DNA from: G963668605 sp963668605
GTDB taxonomy: Bacteria; Acidobacteriota; Terriglobia; Bryobacterales; Bryobacteraceae
DNA: 64,000 bases
NCBI GenBank assembly: GCA_963668605.1
Contig: OY764903.1
Coordinates: 1,054,001 to 1,118,000 of the forward strand
Reading direction: 5' to 3'
The notes under the pieces were generated by a model, which was not told the origin of the DNA, searched no databases, and saw only the letters and a list, made by a program, of their open reading frames with translations. Below, piece after piece: positions 9,901 to 18,227 of the stretch (position 1 is its first letter; each line of letters opens with the position of its first letter). The position numbers were made by a program, and so were the translations under genes.

Positions 9901-10194
9901 CAAACGCGCTTTCTGGTTCAGTTCCACCGCAACCCGCTCCACGGTGATCGTGCTGAATCCGGCCTTCTCGGCTCTCACCGTGTAGATTCCGGGCGCCAAA
10001 TCGGAAACAGTGTACTGTCCGACCGATGTACTCGACACGGTGCGCTCAAATCCCGTTTGTTTCTGAACCGCCGTTATTCGGACGCCCTCCACCAAGGCGC
10101 CGGAGGGGTCGTGGATTTCCCCAGTCAACAACCCCGAAGAACTTTGCCCAACCGCGATAGCGGTTGCCGCCAGGAGCAACACCAGAGAACGCAT
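6985..10194 (-). CDS. Oar-like TonB-dependent outer-membrane receptor
   Basis: A 1069-residue outer-membrane protein. A signal peptide (LVLLLAATAIAVGQSS) leads into a carboxypeptidase-regulatory-like beta-sandwich (GEIHDPSGALVEGVRI to AEKAGFSTITVERVAVE), a plug region (ANVYLLDGIYN) and a large barrel ending in the aromatic LQFGLRLDF expected for outer-membrane insertion. The ligand is unknown; the family typically handles large oligosaccharides or peptides. A strong GAGGGGGG Shine-Dalgarno lies five bases before the ATG and overlaps the end of the upstream kinase gene. Its place inside an operon of flippase, kinase and MFS fusion is unusual and suggests a dedicated substrate. Confidence 0.87.
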   Translation of the reverse strand: MRSLVLLLAATAIAVGQSSSGLLTGEIHDPSGALVEGVRITAVQKQTGFERTVSSTSVGQYTVSDLAPGIYTVRAEKAGFSTITVERVAVELNQKARLDLELALGDERTTVTVSTPVSGVQTADASEGYQLPNTASRALPLGERDLLSFVTPGPGAIPRQLGGFGHDIANDVQAARGAVAWNPPVNGARSTANVYLLDGIYNTDRTVFVIAVNPLMESIEDFRVLTSLAPAECAQNGGAVVNMVTRSGAARFHGSAFEFLRNDATDAHSFFDDAALPPSLFRQNQFGGSLGGPLGHGRTFFHGAYEGLRNRTAKSSLHLLPDATFRSGDLSAANPIFDPNTLDSAGNRQPFPGNRIPAARIDPIARSFLDKFQPLPNRAPGGQGNYLDATPNESSQNDGSIRIDHQFQNQGRLFGRYTLNDAHNVIAGAFPERPTREELHAQQVALSYTINGAYWLNEAHISFTRLNVASLPRSAFQSDALSDLGISGFPKDPAYYGLPSFVITDFETVVDNATRPQLERNNTWYAADGISGTRGRHNWKAGVQWLHFQLNYLQSQMPRGQYILNGTFTTDPKHPDTTGEPFGDFLLGFPQITRRSVGSPQAYLRQEDIGVYVQDDWRLTSNLTLNLGLRYEYASPYTEQRGNLLNLDYSTLPRAPRLVQVATPSAPDRNNFAPRIGFAWRLPGFSGAGHDTVLRGGYGIYYAPEIAAEAYDLIRNTLRNEENQTNGLIPVLTLANGFPSTASTGFPSYYGLDANARTPYVQQWTVSLQRDAGHGVVAEMAYLGTKGTKLGRFRRFNTPLQVETGANLGPRPGDLQSLRTFPELGPIFQRQHIANSNYQSLLLRVEKRYRQGLGLLASFVWAKSIDDADSILPGVYESFGAQDERNLRLERGLSFFDVRKRFSAGFVYDFPAPKRFTWLLSAWRTSGILTFQDGTSLNPVYFGTDIANSGTPNRPDTVSGQQISLPKSQRTIERYFNTDAFATPATYTFGNAGRNVIPGPGNEVVDISLQRRIRLRESAGLEFRVDALNLFNHPNVGIPGPYPDFGPFFGRIFSTGEPRRLQFGLRLDF

Positions 10195-10195
10195 G

Positions 10196-11227
10196 TCAAC
10201 CCCCCTCTTGCACTAAAGCCTCCAACCGGTTTACGGCTTCATCCAAATCCCAGTAAGTGAATTCCCAGACGGGACAGACCCGCAACAGGTCTCGATACGC
10301 CCGCCGCCACGCCGCCCGCAGCGAACGTGGACCGAGATTGATCACGGAGCACAACTCCCCGTATGCCTTCCCTCTCTCTACTCGCGCGAATCCCACCGGG
10401 CCATGTTCCCTCCGATTCAGGAACAGTAGAGTGTGAATCTGACTCTCTGCGGCAACCCTAAAACCCGGCAGATCCGCCGTGCGGATTTCGATCGTCATCT
10501 TTCCATTCGGGTGCTGTCGCGCCAGCAACCCGGCGAGTTCCGGGAAGAGTCGTGACGCATCCCCACGGAGGCGCAGGTGATGACAGTCGCCCACCACCAG
10601 CGTGGGTCCCTGTTTCCGGATGAGATTTGTGCCGTCGTCGCAAATGAAGGCCCATCCACGGCGCGCGCAGGCATACGCTAACGAGCTCTTTCCGGCGCCC
10701 GACTCGCCGCAGAGCAATACGCCTTTGCCGCCGAGTTCCACGCAGGCGGCGTGCACCGGGATGGTGTATCGGCCGCCCAGCGCTGTAAAGGTCAGAGCCT
10801 CCAGAAAGAAATACCGGAAATACTCCCGGTCGGCTGCGGTATTCGGCGTGACCCAGCAATAGCTGAAGCCGCTTTTCAGGTCGCACACGGCCGAGTTCGA
10901 GGAGTCCGCCACAATCGAGACAAGATTGCGCTGACCCCGGAATACGGCCGGCCGGGATCGATCGCACGGGCCTTCACCGAAGATGCCCGCACGCACCTCG
11001 ATCGCGGTTTCCATGAACCGCCGGTTGGAGAGTCCCCAACTCTCCTGCGCGGCTTGCAGAATGGCCTGCGAGTTCGTTTGCAGCTTTAAGGGAAAGCCGA
11101 GCGGGTAAAGTTCCACTTCCAGCGTCAACGGGAGATCATACAGCAGCGGGTCCTTGGCCGGCACTCCGGCTGGCTGAACCAAATCCTCCGATGCTTTCTG
11201 CACTCCGAATTCATCCCCTCGAAGCAT
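10196..11227 (-). CDS. HprK-like (HPr serine kinase C-terminal fold) P-loop kinase
   Basis: A 343-residue protein. After a non-conserved N-terminal half, the P-loop CGESGAGKSSL (about 173-183) is followed by FICDDGTN (D197-D198), the signature of the HPr-kinase-related family found in exopolysaccharide and lasso-peptide clusters. True HPr kinase acts on the phosphotransferase protein HPr, but no such partner is seen here, so the substrate is probably something else, for example a peptide or glycan precursor. It lies 15 bases after the flippase stop and one base before the TonB receptor start, so the genes are co-transcribed. A GTG at 11203, preceded by a purine-rich stretch, is an alternative start. 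Confidence 0.75.
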   Translation of the reverse strand: MLRGDEFGVQKASEDLVQPAGVPAKDPLLYDLPLTLEVELYPLGFPLKLQTNSQAILQAAQESWGLSNRRFMETAIEVRAGIFGEGPCDRSRPAVFRGQRNLVSIVADSSNSAVCDLKSGFSYCWVTPNTAADREYFRYFFLEALTFTALGGRYTIPVHAACVELGGKGVLLCGESGAGKSSLAYACARRGWAFICDDGTNLIRKQGPTLVVGDCHHLRLRGDASRLFPELAGLLARQHPNGKMTIEIRTADLPGFRVAAESQIHTLLFLNRREHGPVGFARVERGKAYGELCSVINLGPRSLRAAWRRAYRDLLRVCPVWEFTYWDLDEAVNRLEALVQEGG

Positions 11228-11242
11228 CTCTTGAGGTGAAGT

Positions 11243-12544
11243 TTAGCACGTAAATCGCCGGGATTGAATCACCTTTCGCGCGACCGCCGCCAAGTACAGG
11301 GTGAGCACAGCCGAGGTGAATGAACCGGCCAGGGAGATGCCCGTCACGCCGATCCGGTTCATGAGCAGAAGGTCCAGGCCCGAGTTCACCGCCAGGCCTC
11401 CGATGGCGGCCCACAGAAGGATCTGATTTGCCCTAAGCGAAGAAAGCACTCCGAAGAGAAGCGCCAGCAGTATTGCGAATGGAATCCGCAAGAAAGCAGC
11501 CTGCTGCACCGTAGCCACCAGGGCGGCAGCAGATGCCGTGAATGCGCCGCTCTGAAACAAAACTCTCACCAGTAAGCCGGAGCAGAGGATCAAGATCACT
11601 GTTGCCGGAATTGTGAGTGCGACAATCCAGCAGCCATAGCTTCGCAGTGTGCGCACCAGAGTATCCCAATCCCCAACCGCGACCAGGCGCGAGAGATGGG
11701 GGATGACAGCGGCAGTGATGCCTGCCACGGCGATGGAGAGAATCACTGTCATCAGCTTGCTGCCAAAATTCAGCGCGGCCACGCTGCCCGACTCAAGTCG
11801 TGCCGCTAACATCTGATCGACCAGTGTCGCCAGGCTGAAAACGAGGGCGGCGATCATTAGCGGCAGATACTGTCCCAGAATGCGCTTTACAGCCGGACTG
11901 CGATCTCCGAGACGTGGAAGAACCGCGCAACCGCGGAGATGGAGGGCGCTACCCAGCAACGTCACTTCCAGAACGGCGCCTGCGACTGTTCCCAGCAACA
12001 GGGCGTAAATCCCCCAAGCGGGGCTCAAGGTCAGGACGGCCAGAATCGAAGTCAGGGGCACCATGCAGGGTGCTGCCGCCGCCACGGCAAATTGCCCATC
12101 CGCGTTCAATCGCGCCCGCCAGCCCACGCTAAGTCCACTCAAAGGAAGAATAGGCAACAGCCATGGCAACAGGCCCTGTGTGAGGCGCAGCTTTTCAGCC
12201 GGGAATCCGGATGCCAGATAAGGTAGCGCGACGGGGCCGCATACGCCCAGCACCCCGGCTGCGACCAGCAGCAGCAAGAGGATGAGCGCAAGCACTTGCT
12301 GGTAGACAAGTTCGGCCCGCCTGGGACTCTGGTTTTCTCGGGCCTCTATGAATCCGGGCACCAGGGATGCCGTCAGGGGACCGGCGAGCGTCTCTGCAAC
12401 AAGCGACGGGGCAAGGAAGGCGATGAGAAACGCATCCAACTCATCGCCAATCCCGAAGGCCCGAGCCATCACCACCAATTTCACTGCGCCTGCAATTTTG
12501 ACTACGGCGCCGAGCGCGCTGACGGTGAGCGTGTCCATCAGCAT
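11243..12544 (-). CDS. MurJ/MviN-family lipid flippase
   Basis: Polytopic inner-membrane protein of the MOP superfamily, about 434 residues from the chosen ATG, with around 12 to 14 helices. MurJ-like features include MARAFGIGDELDAFLIAF, which matches the first two helices and loop of MviN proteins, and FPAEKLRLTQGLLP. Proteins of this type flip undecaprenyl-linked precursors. Next to Wzz, Wzy and glycosyltransferases it more likely flips a polysaccharide repeat unit than lipid II, but that is inference. The frame stays open to 12655. I took 12544 because it aligns with the family N-terminus; a GTG at 12586 and an ATG at 12655 (inside the divergent gene) are alternatives. It is the first gene of the minus-strand operon. 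Confidence 0.75.
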   Translation of the reverse strand: MLMDTLTVSALGAVVKIAGAVKLVVMARAFGIGDELDAFLIAFLAPSLVAETLAGPLTASLVPGFIEARENQSPRRAELVYQQVLALILLLLLVAAGVLGVCGPVALPYLASGFPAEKLRLTQGLLPWLLPILPLSGLSVGWRARLNADGQFAVAAAAPCMVPLTSILAVLTLSPAWGIYALLLGTVAGAVLEVTLLGSALHLRGCAVLPRLGDRSPAVKRILGQYLPLMIAALVFSLATLVDQMLAARLESGSVAALNFGSKLMTVILSIAVAGITAAVIPHLSRLVAVGDWDTLVRTLRSYGCWIVALTIPATVILILCSGLLVRVLFQSGAFTASAAALVATVQQAAFLRIPFAILLALLFGVLSSLRANQILLWAAIGGLAVNSGLDLLLMNRIGVTGISLAGSFTSAVLTLYLAAVARKVIQSRRFTC

Positions 12545-12599
12545 GCCGCGGTACGAATTCTGGGGGACAGGTGTCAGGGGGTCCACCTTGTGTTCAACC

Positions 12600-12628
12600 T
12601 TAGCACACGGCTCGGCGCGTGCTAAACT
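12600..12628 (+). promoter_or_regulatory. Putative sigma70 promoter for the divergent glycosyltransferase
   Basis: TTAGCA, a 17-base spacer and TAAACT, with the -10 ending 13 bases before the ATG at 12642. The -35 matches the consensus at four of six positions. No Shine-Dalgarno is visible between this element and the start. The call rests on motif spacing only. Confidence 0.35.
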
Positions 12629-12641
12629 CGTTTCACACTCA

Positions 12642-13751
12642 ATGCGGGTCGCCATCGTGCATTACTGGCTGCTCACTATGCGGGGCGGCGAGAAGGTCGT
12701 GGAAGCGCTTTGTCGTCTGTTGCCCGAGGCCGATCTGTTCACTCTCTTCTGCGCGCCGGACCGTCTGAGTCCCTTCCTGCGCACCCGTCGAATTACCACC
12801 TCGTTCCTGAACCCCGCACGCCGCTGGTACCGGTCGCTGTTGCCCCTCATGCCGATGGCGTTGGAGTCGTTTGACCTGCGCGACTATGATCTGGTAATCA
12901 GCAGCGAGTCGGGTCCGGCCAAAGGAGTTATTGTGCCTTCTTCCGCACGGCACATCTGTTATTGCCACACACCGATGCGTTATCTCTGGGACCTGTATCC
13001 GGCCTACCTGCACGAGTGGAGCGGCGGGCGGTTGACGCGCGCCCTCCTGCCGCCGCTGGCAAACTACCTGAGGTTGTGGGACTACGCCGGCGCCGCGCGC
13101 GTGGACCAGTTCGTAGCGAACAGCGAGAACGTGAGGAGAAGAATCCGCAGAGCCTATGGCCGGGAATCCGAGGTGGTGTATCCACCGGTCGCGGTGGAAT
13201 CATTCTTCTGGAAGCCCCCGGAAGATTATTACCTGATCGTTGCCGAACTCGTGCCTTACAAACGAATTGATCTGGCTGTGAGGCTGTTCTCGCGAAACGG
13301 CAGGCGGTTACGCATTGCAGGCGAAGGTCCCGAATATCGCCGGCTGCGAGCCATGGCCGCAGGAAATGTGGAATTTTGCGGACGGGTGGGAGAGGGAGAA
13401 CTGCGCGAGTTGTACGCTCGCTGCCGTGCCCTGATCGTCCCGGGGGAAGAGGACTTCGGGATGACTGCGGTGGAGGCCATAGCCAGCGGGAAATCTTTGA
13501 TAGTACTCGACCGCGGGGGGGCGCCGGAGGTTGCGCGCTTCCACGGCTTTCTGTTCGAGACGGTAACCGAGGCCTCGCTGGAAGACGCCATTGCGCGTTT
13601 CGAAGCACGCGAAGCTGATGTCGATCGGTTTGCATTGCAGGCCTTCGCCGCCCGCTTCAGCGAAACCGAATTCCACCGCAGCATCGCTCGCATTCTCGCC
13701 TTCCCGGATCCAGACGCATCCAACCATCTGTCTGCCGGCGAGCGCTTCTAA
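12642..13751 (+). CDS. Family 4 glycosyltransferase
   Basis: A 369-residue GT-B glycosyltransferase, probably cytoplasmic. MRVAIVHYWLLTMRGGEKV is the typical start of EPS-cluster GT4 enzymes. It is followed by ISSESGPAKG and ICYCHTPMRYLWD, then GEGPEYRRL and PGEEDFGMTAVEAIASG, which holds the two-glutamate donor-sugar element. Enzymes of this type often transfer mannose, but the sugar is not readable here. The frame extends upstream to 12348 inside the opposite-strand flippase. The ATG at 12642 starts exactly at the domain and follows a promoter-like element, so the longer form was rejected. It is transcribed away from the flippase and ends before a receptor gene with its own promoter. Confidence 0.85.
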   Translation: MRVAIVHYWLLTMRGGEKVVEALCRLLPEADLFTLFCAPDRLSPFLRTRRITTSFLNPARRWYRSLLPLMPMALESFDLRDYDLVISSESGPAKGVIVPSSARHICYCHTPMRYLWDLYPAYLHEWSGGRLTRALLPPLANYLRLWDYAGAARVDQFVANSENVRRRIRRAYGRESEVVYPPVAVESFFWKPPEDYYLIVAELVPYKRIDLAVRLFSRNGRRLRIAGEGPEYRRLRAMAAGNVEFCGRVGEGELRELYARCRALIVPGEEDFGMTAVEAIASGKSLIVLDRGGAPEVARFHGFLFETVTEASLEDAIARFEAREADVDRFALQAFAARFSETEFHRSIARILAFPDPDASNHLSAGERF

Positions 13752-13801
13752 AAAACACTGACACTCCTCCAGCCCTTGGGATTTGCGGTAGGCGCAGACA
13801 A

Positions 13802-13830
13802 TTGCGGCCAATATTGCCCTAATATATACT
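13802..13830 (+). promoter_or_regulatory. Sigma70-type promoter, nearly leaderless, for the 13840 receptor
   Basis: TTGCGG, a 17-base spacer and TATACT. The -10 ends nine bases before the ATG, so transcription should begin within a few bases of the start codon. No Shine-Dalgarno is present between the -10 and the ATG. Confidence 0.55.
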
Positions 13831-13839
13831 TCTTGTGTC

Positions 13840-16800
13840 ATGAAGATTCGCACTACTCTCGCCACCCTTGTCTTCTGCGTGCTCCCAGCCTTGCTGTTCG
13901 CCCAGGAATTCAGAGCCATGATTTCGGGGTCTGTGACCGACCCATCTGGCGGCGCGGTCGCCGGCGCCACCGTCACCGCGACTAACCTGAGTACGAACTC
14001 TCAAACGATCGTTCGCGCGGGCTCGGATGGAAACTATGTGTTACCCCAACTCGCTCCCGGACGCTACGAATTGACCGTCGAAGGCGCGGGGTTCCAGAAG
14101 TACACCCGCTCTGGCATCACGCTGAATATCGGCGATAAGGCCAGTGTGCAGATTCGGCTGGAGATGGGCAAGCTGACCGAATCCGTCACGGTGAATGCCG
14201 AACTGACCGGCATTGAACAGAACCAGTCGGTGATGGGCCAGTTGATGGACAACAAGAAGGTCTCGGAGTTGCCGCTTAATGGACGGCAGGTTTTCATGCT
14301 GCTGCAACTCTCCGCCGGCGTTGTGTTCACGCAACAGCAGTTCGGCGCCTCGGGCTTCTCGGGCACGCGAGCTTGGGATATCAATGGCAACTATACGATC
14401 CATGGCAGCCGTCCCAATACGAATGCATTTCTGCTCGACGGCGCGCCGCTCGGAGTGGATGGCAAGTGGGACTATGCTCCGCTGGTGGACGCGGTGGAGG
14501 AGTTCAAGGTGACCGCGGCTGCCAGCGACGCATCGCACGGGCTGACTGGCGGCGGCGTGATCAACATGACCATGAAGGGCGGCACCAACCAGATCCATGG
14601 GTTGGCCAGTGAGTTCATCCGCAATAACATTTTCGATGCATTGGCCACGCAGACCAATCGTGCCGCGGCGCAGAGCCCGTACCTGAAAAACCAGCAGCAT
14701 CAGTGGAACAGCTTTGCGGCGATGATCAGCGGTCCCATTATCAAGAATAAATTTTTCTATTCCGGCAACTATGAAGGGTACCGCGAACGCACACCTTTTC
14801 CGGTGACCAACTCGGTCCCCACGCTGGAGCAGCGCGCGGGCGACTTTTCCCGCACCTTCAACGCGGCCGGCGGCCTGACCGTGATCTACGACCCGCTGAC
14901 GACGCGCCAGTCGGGGAACAACTTCGTGCGCGATCCATTTTCCGAAAATCGCGTTCCTGCGCAACGCATTGTGCCAGTGGCGAAAAACATCCTGGGGTAC
15001 GTGCCCGTCCCCAACATCGTGACGAATCCGGTGACTAACCTCAATAACTTCGCGTCATCACCCAACATAGGCGAGTACGGATACGATTCGTTCTACATGA
15101 AGTTTGACTATAACTGGAATTCGAAGCACCGTTCTTTCGGCAGCCACACACAGAACCATGGCCAGGAATTCCGCACACAGACGGGATTCCCGAAGGGCAA
15201 TCCCGCCAAGTACGGTCCCGATCCCAATCGCCGTGCACACTATGCGGCGACGCTCGACCACGTGTGGACCGCAACTCCCTCCACCGTCGTGACCGGACGG
15301 CTGGCGTGGGACCGGTACTACTTCAAGCGGGACCTCGCTTCGACTGAGAATTTCGATGGCTCAGGGCTCGGGTTCACGGGCAGGATGGGAGCCAATCCGG
15401 TTCAACACTTCCCCAGCCTGACGATGACGAACTACGTCAATCTCGGCGCAGGCGTGCCGCGGATCTTTCAGCCGAACGACGTCTTCTCGATCGTTACGGA
15501 CGTCGCGCGCTCGGCTGGCCGCCACTTCTTGAAGGTCGGGCTCCGCGCCGGACAAGCGCGGTTCAGCCGTTCCAACGCAGGCGACTGGGACGGGCTTTTC
15601 GGCTTCACGCCGGCTTTCACGCAGCGCGATCCGCAGCGCGGCGACACTACGTCGGGCAATTCGGTCGCGTCGTTCCTGCTCGGTTACCCGGCCTCCGGCG
15701 GCACGGATGTGAACGCCGAATCCACTTACGAGAATAAATTCATCGGCGTTTACATTCAGGACGATTTCAAGATCAGCTCGAAGCTGTTGGTGAATCTTGG
15801 CCTGCGGTGGGATGTCCAAACGCCATCGACGGAGCGCTTCGACCGCCAGTTAGTGGGCTTCGATCCGGCCGCGAGATATCAATTGGGGCCGTCGGCAGCA
15901 CAGGGCGGATTTGTCTTCGCGGATAACAACACGCGGCAGGCCTGGAGCACGCACTATCGCGACTTGCAGCCGCGACTGGGGGTGGCGTACCAGATGACGC
16001 CCAAGATTGTGTGGCGCGCCGGTTACGGTCTGAGCTTTCTTCCCGTCAATGGCACAGGCGGTCCGGCCGACGTGCTGCAGAACGGGTACTCCCGCCGCAC
16101 CCCATTGGTGGCGACAGTGGGAGGCGGTTTGAATTCGTTTATCCCGGGACAGCCGGGAACCGGGACGTTGCAGAATCCGTTTCCGACTGGCATTCTGCAG
16201 CCGTTCGGCGCGGGTCTGGGACCGAGGACGCAGGTGGGGCAGGCGCTCACGTATCTCAATCCGGACTACGTGGTCCCGAGGGTGCATCAGTTCAATGTCG
16301 GGTTCGACTACGAATTGCCCGGCAAAGTAGTTGCGGAACTCTCGTTCGTCGGCACGCGGACGCGCAAATTCCCAGTCACCCGGCAGACCAATGCGATCCC
16401 GCTGGCAGAGCGGCTGAAGGGCATCGATGATCCGAACTACCTGAACGCGGCGGTCGCGAATCCTTTTGCGGGCGCGGCCGATCTGGCCAGTACGGGACTG
16501 TCCGCCGCCACAATCACGCGATCGCAGGCGTTGCGGCCGTATCCACAATTCACCGGCATCACGGTTTCGGGGTTGAACCTCGGCAATACTTCGTACAACG
16601 CTCTCGAGGCTCGCGTCAACAAACGGCTGAGCCATGGTCTCGCGGTCACCGGCACTTTCACATGGTCCAAGAACCTGGAGGCTACAGCGTTCCGTGAAGA
16701 GCAGTATGAACTTCCCTCGCGCGTACTCGCGGATTTCGACCGCAGCCGGCATCTCAGCTTCCACGCGCTCTATGACCTGCCGATCGGGCGGGGCCGGATG

Positions 16801-17307
16801 GTGGGGAAGAACTGGAATGGGATCTTGAACGCCGCATTCGGCAACTGGCAGTATAACTTCATCCTCGAATCGATGACCGGAACTCCCACCGGCATGCCCG
16901 ACGCGACACCCGTACGCAATCCGAAACTGGCCGATGGCGAGCAGACCTTCGATCGCTGGTTCAATACCTGCACGCTGCTCACGAATGGACAGCGGTCTCG
17001 CTGCATCTCGACAGACGAGCCGATTACATTTGTGCAGCTCAAGCCAAATGAATTGCGAACGTACTCCGCGCAGTTTCCGAACATCCGCGATCCCTGGCGG
17101 CCGCAGATCAACATGTCGGTCTTCAAGGTCTTTCCGGTGCGCGAGCGGGTACGTATTGAATTTCGTGCCGAGAGTTTCAACGCTTTCAACACCCCGATTT
17201 ATGCGGGTCCGAATGTGAATCCGACGAACCCGAACTTTGGAGTCGTGGTTCGCGATCAGCAGAACTTCCCGCGAAATATGCAATTCGCCCTGCGCGTCAA
17301 GTTCTGA
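13840..17307 (+). CDS. Oar-like TonB-dependent outer-membrane receptor
   Basis: An 1155-residue receptor, the largest of the five in the window. A signal peptide (LATLVFCVLPALLFAQ) precedes the regulatory-like domain ISGSVTDPSGGAVAGATV, which ends near VTVNAELTG. The plug has ELPLNGRQVF and NTNAFLLDGAPLG, and the barrel closes with MQFALRVKF. A SAMPLE of the barrel, TGRLAWDRYYFKRD, shows the alternating aromatic pattern of outer-membrane strands. The substrate is unknown. The gene stands alone between a glycosyltransferase and a convergent minus-strand group, with its own near-leaderless promoter. The length is normal for the Oar-like family, and no frameshift is seen. Confidence 0.88.
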   Translation: MKIRTTLATLVFCVLPALLFAQEFRAMISGSVTDPSGGAVAGATVTATNLSTNSQTIVRAGSDGNYVLPQLAPGRYELTVEGAGFQKYTRSGITLNIGDKASVQIRLEMGKLTESVTVNAELTGIEQNQSVMGQLMDNKKVSELPLNGRQVFMLLQLSAGVVFTQQQFGASGFSGTRAWDINGNYTIHGSRPNTNAFLLDGAPLGVDGKWDYAPLVDAVEEFKVTAAASDASHGLTGGGVINMTMKGGTNQIHGLASEFIRNNIFDALATQTNRAAAQSPYLKNQQHQWNSFAAMISGPIIKNKFFYSGNYEGYRERTPFPVTNSVPTLEQRAGDFSRTFNAAGGLTVIYDPLTTRQSGNNFVRDPFSENRVPAQRIVPVAKNILGYVPVPNIVTNPVTNLNNFASSPNIGEYGYDSFYMKFDYNWNSKHRSFGSHTQNHGQEFRTQTGFPKGNPAKYGPDPNRRAHYAATLDHVWTATPSTVVTGRLAWDRYYFKRDLASTENFDGSGLGFTGRMGANPVQHFPSLTMTNYVNLGAGVPRIFQPNDVFSIVTDVARSAGRHFLKVGLRAGQARFSRSNAGDWDGLFGFTPAFTQRDPQRGDTTSGNSVASFLLGYPASGGTDVNAESTYENKFIGVYIQDDFKISSKLLVNLGLRWDVQTPSTERFDRQLVGFDPAARYQLGPSAAQGGFVFADNNTRQAWSTHYRDLQPRLGVAYQMTPKIVWRAGYGLSFLPVNGTGGPADVLQNGYSRRTPLVATVGGGLNSFIPGQPGTGTLQNPFPTGILQPFGAGLGPRTQVGQALTYLNPDYVVPRVHQFNVGFDYELPGKVVAELSFVGTRTRKFPVTRQTNAIPLAERLKGIDDPNYLNAAVANPFAGAADLASTGLSAATITRSQALRPYPQFTGITVSGLNLGNTSYNALEARVNKRLSHGLAVTGTFTWSKNLEATAFREEQYELPSRVLADFDRSRHLSFHALYDLPIGRGRMVGKNWNGILNAAFGNWQYNFILESMTGTPTGMPDATPVRNPKLADGEQTFDRWFNTCTLLTNGQRSRCISTDEPITFVQLKPNELRTYSAQFPNIRDPWRPQINMSVFKVFPVRERVRIEFRAESFNAFNTPIYAGPNVNPTNPNFGVVVRDQQNFPRNMQFALRVKF

Positions 17308-17356
17308 AACAGCGGGTGCTCACACAGACCCCTCGTGTCTCGGACCACTGGCGTGC

Positions 17357-17605
17357 TCAGGGTGTCCGAGATCGGCGTGTAGAGATTGCCGCGGACAGCA
17401 ACGGAGTGCCTATTCTGCGACACGACCTTGATGGAGCCGAGTGTTGGCCGTCAGGCAGTCCGACAAACGCGCGCGCAAGCTGGAGTGCCATCCTGTCATC
17501 GCTGCGCTCCAGCGCGTGTTTCAAGTTGTCAAGCTGCCGTGCGCGTTCCTCGCACAGCCTCGCCAAATCGGCAATGAGATCTCGCTGCTTCCCTTGTGTC
17601 GCCAT
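17357..17605 (-). CDS. Small hypothetical protein with helical N-terminus
   Basis: 82 residues. The first 45 (MATQGKQRDLIADLARLCEE onward) are rich in Leu, Arg and Glu in a heptad-like pattern and probably form a helix or coiled coil. The rest is basic and low-complexity. A GGAGG Shine-Dalgarno lies four bases before the ATG, the best evidence that it is a gene. It follows the C39 peptidase on the same strand by 80 bases. No family was recognised. The Arg/Ser-rich tail looks unlike a conserved protein, so the 3' end may have been altered. Confidence 0.4.
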   Translation of the reverse strand: MATQGKQRDLIADLARLCEERARQLDNLKHALERSDDRMALQLARAFVGLPDGQHSAPSRSCRRIGTPLLSAAISTRRSRTP

Positions 17606-17684
17606 TTTGCCTCCGCTGCAACCATTCAGTAATCTGAACAGCCGGGAAATCTTGTGTACCGGCTCTCCAGGTGTTCCCTCCGCG

Positions 17685-18227
17685 TCACTCCTGGCCGGAC
17701 GGAGCAGCCAGGAGCAGCCATCGGTCCGCTAATGTCCATCGTTTCTCGAATTCGGCTCGCTCCAAACGGTTAGGCTTCTCCCGGGTAGGATCGTTCAGCC
17801 AGACAAATCCGGGACCTGCGCCGGTCACGACCACGAAGTGCACTGGCTTCGTCAGCCCCGCCTTCAGGCCGGCGATAATTGGTCTGCCCTTGGCGAGGTG
17901 CTCCTCAAGATCCGCCCATTCGCCGTGGAGGGTGAACACGCGGAAGCCCCTCCCTTCGAGGTATCGTTTCATGTCCACGAGTTGGATCCCCTTCTTTTCG
18001 GGGCGATACAAAGACTCATATACCTCTTGTGGCGAAACGTTGGCCATTGAAGGCCCGGGTTGCTGATTTTCCCAGTAGTGCATCACCATGGCAACACTCG
18101 CCGCGCCGCATCCATTCTTCTTCTGGGAATAGAAAGGAAGGTTGAGCTGTGGAGTTGCGGCGGCACAACACTCCATCACAAAGACCATCACAAGAACAAA
18201 TCCGCATTTCATAGGCGCAGGTTTCAT
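17685..18227 (-). CDS. C39-family papain-like cysteine peptidase, exported
   Basis: A 180-residue protein with a hydrophobic N-terminal export segment (VLVMVFVMECCAAA, possibly a lipoprotein signal). QKKNGCGAASVAMVMHYW carries the catalytic Cys (C40), KPVHFVVVTG the His (H130) and WLNDPTR the Asp (D146), in the order and spacing of C39 peptidases. Bacteriocin transporters use such domains to cut double-glycine leaders; free-standing exported versions such as Pseudomonas PA2778 have unclear roles. The start overlaps the stop of the upstream small membrane protein by four bases, so the two are made together. No double-glycine substrate or ABC exporter is seen nearby. It is the same size as the single-domain family members. 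Confidence 0.82.
   Translation of the reverse strand: MKPAPMKCGFVLVMVFVMECCAAATPQLNLPFYSQKKNGCGAASVAMVMHYWENQQPGPSMANVSPQEVYESLYRPEKKGIQLVDMKRYLEGRGFRVFTLHGEWADLEEHLAKGRPIIAGLKAGLTKPVHFVVVTGAGPGFVWLNDPTREKPNRLERAEFEKRWTLADRWLLLAAPSGQE

Noticed and set aside
12348..12641. Upstream extension of the glycosyltransferase frame
   Set aside because: It lies within the opposite-strand flippase gene, and the GT4 domain begins exactly at the ATG at 12642.
15850..17283. 477-codon minus-strand frame inside the 13840 receptor
   Set aside because: Arg-rich shadow of barrel codons.
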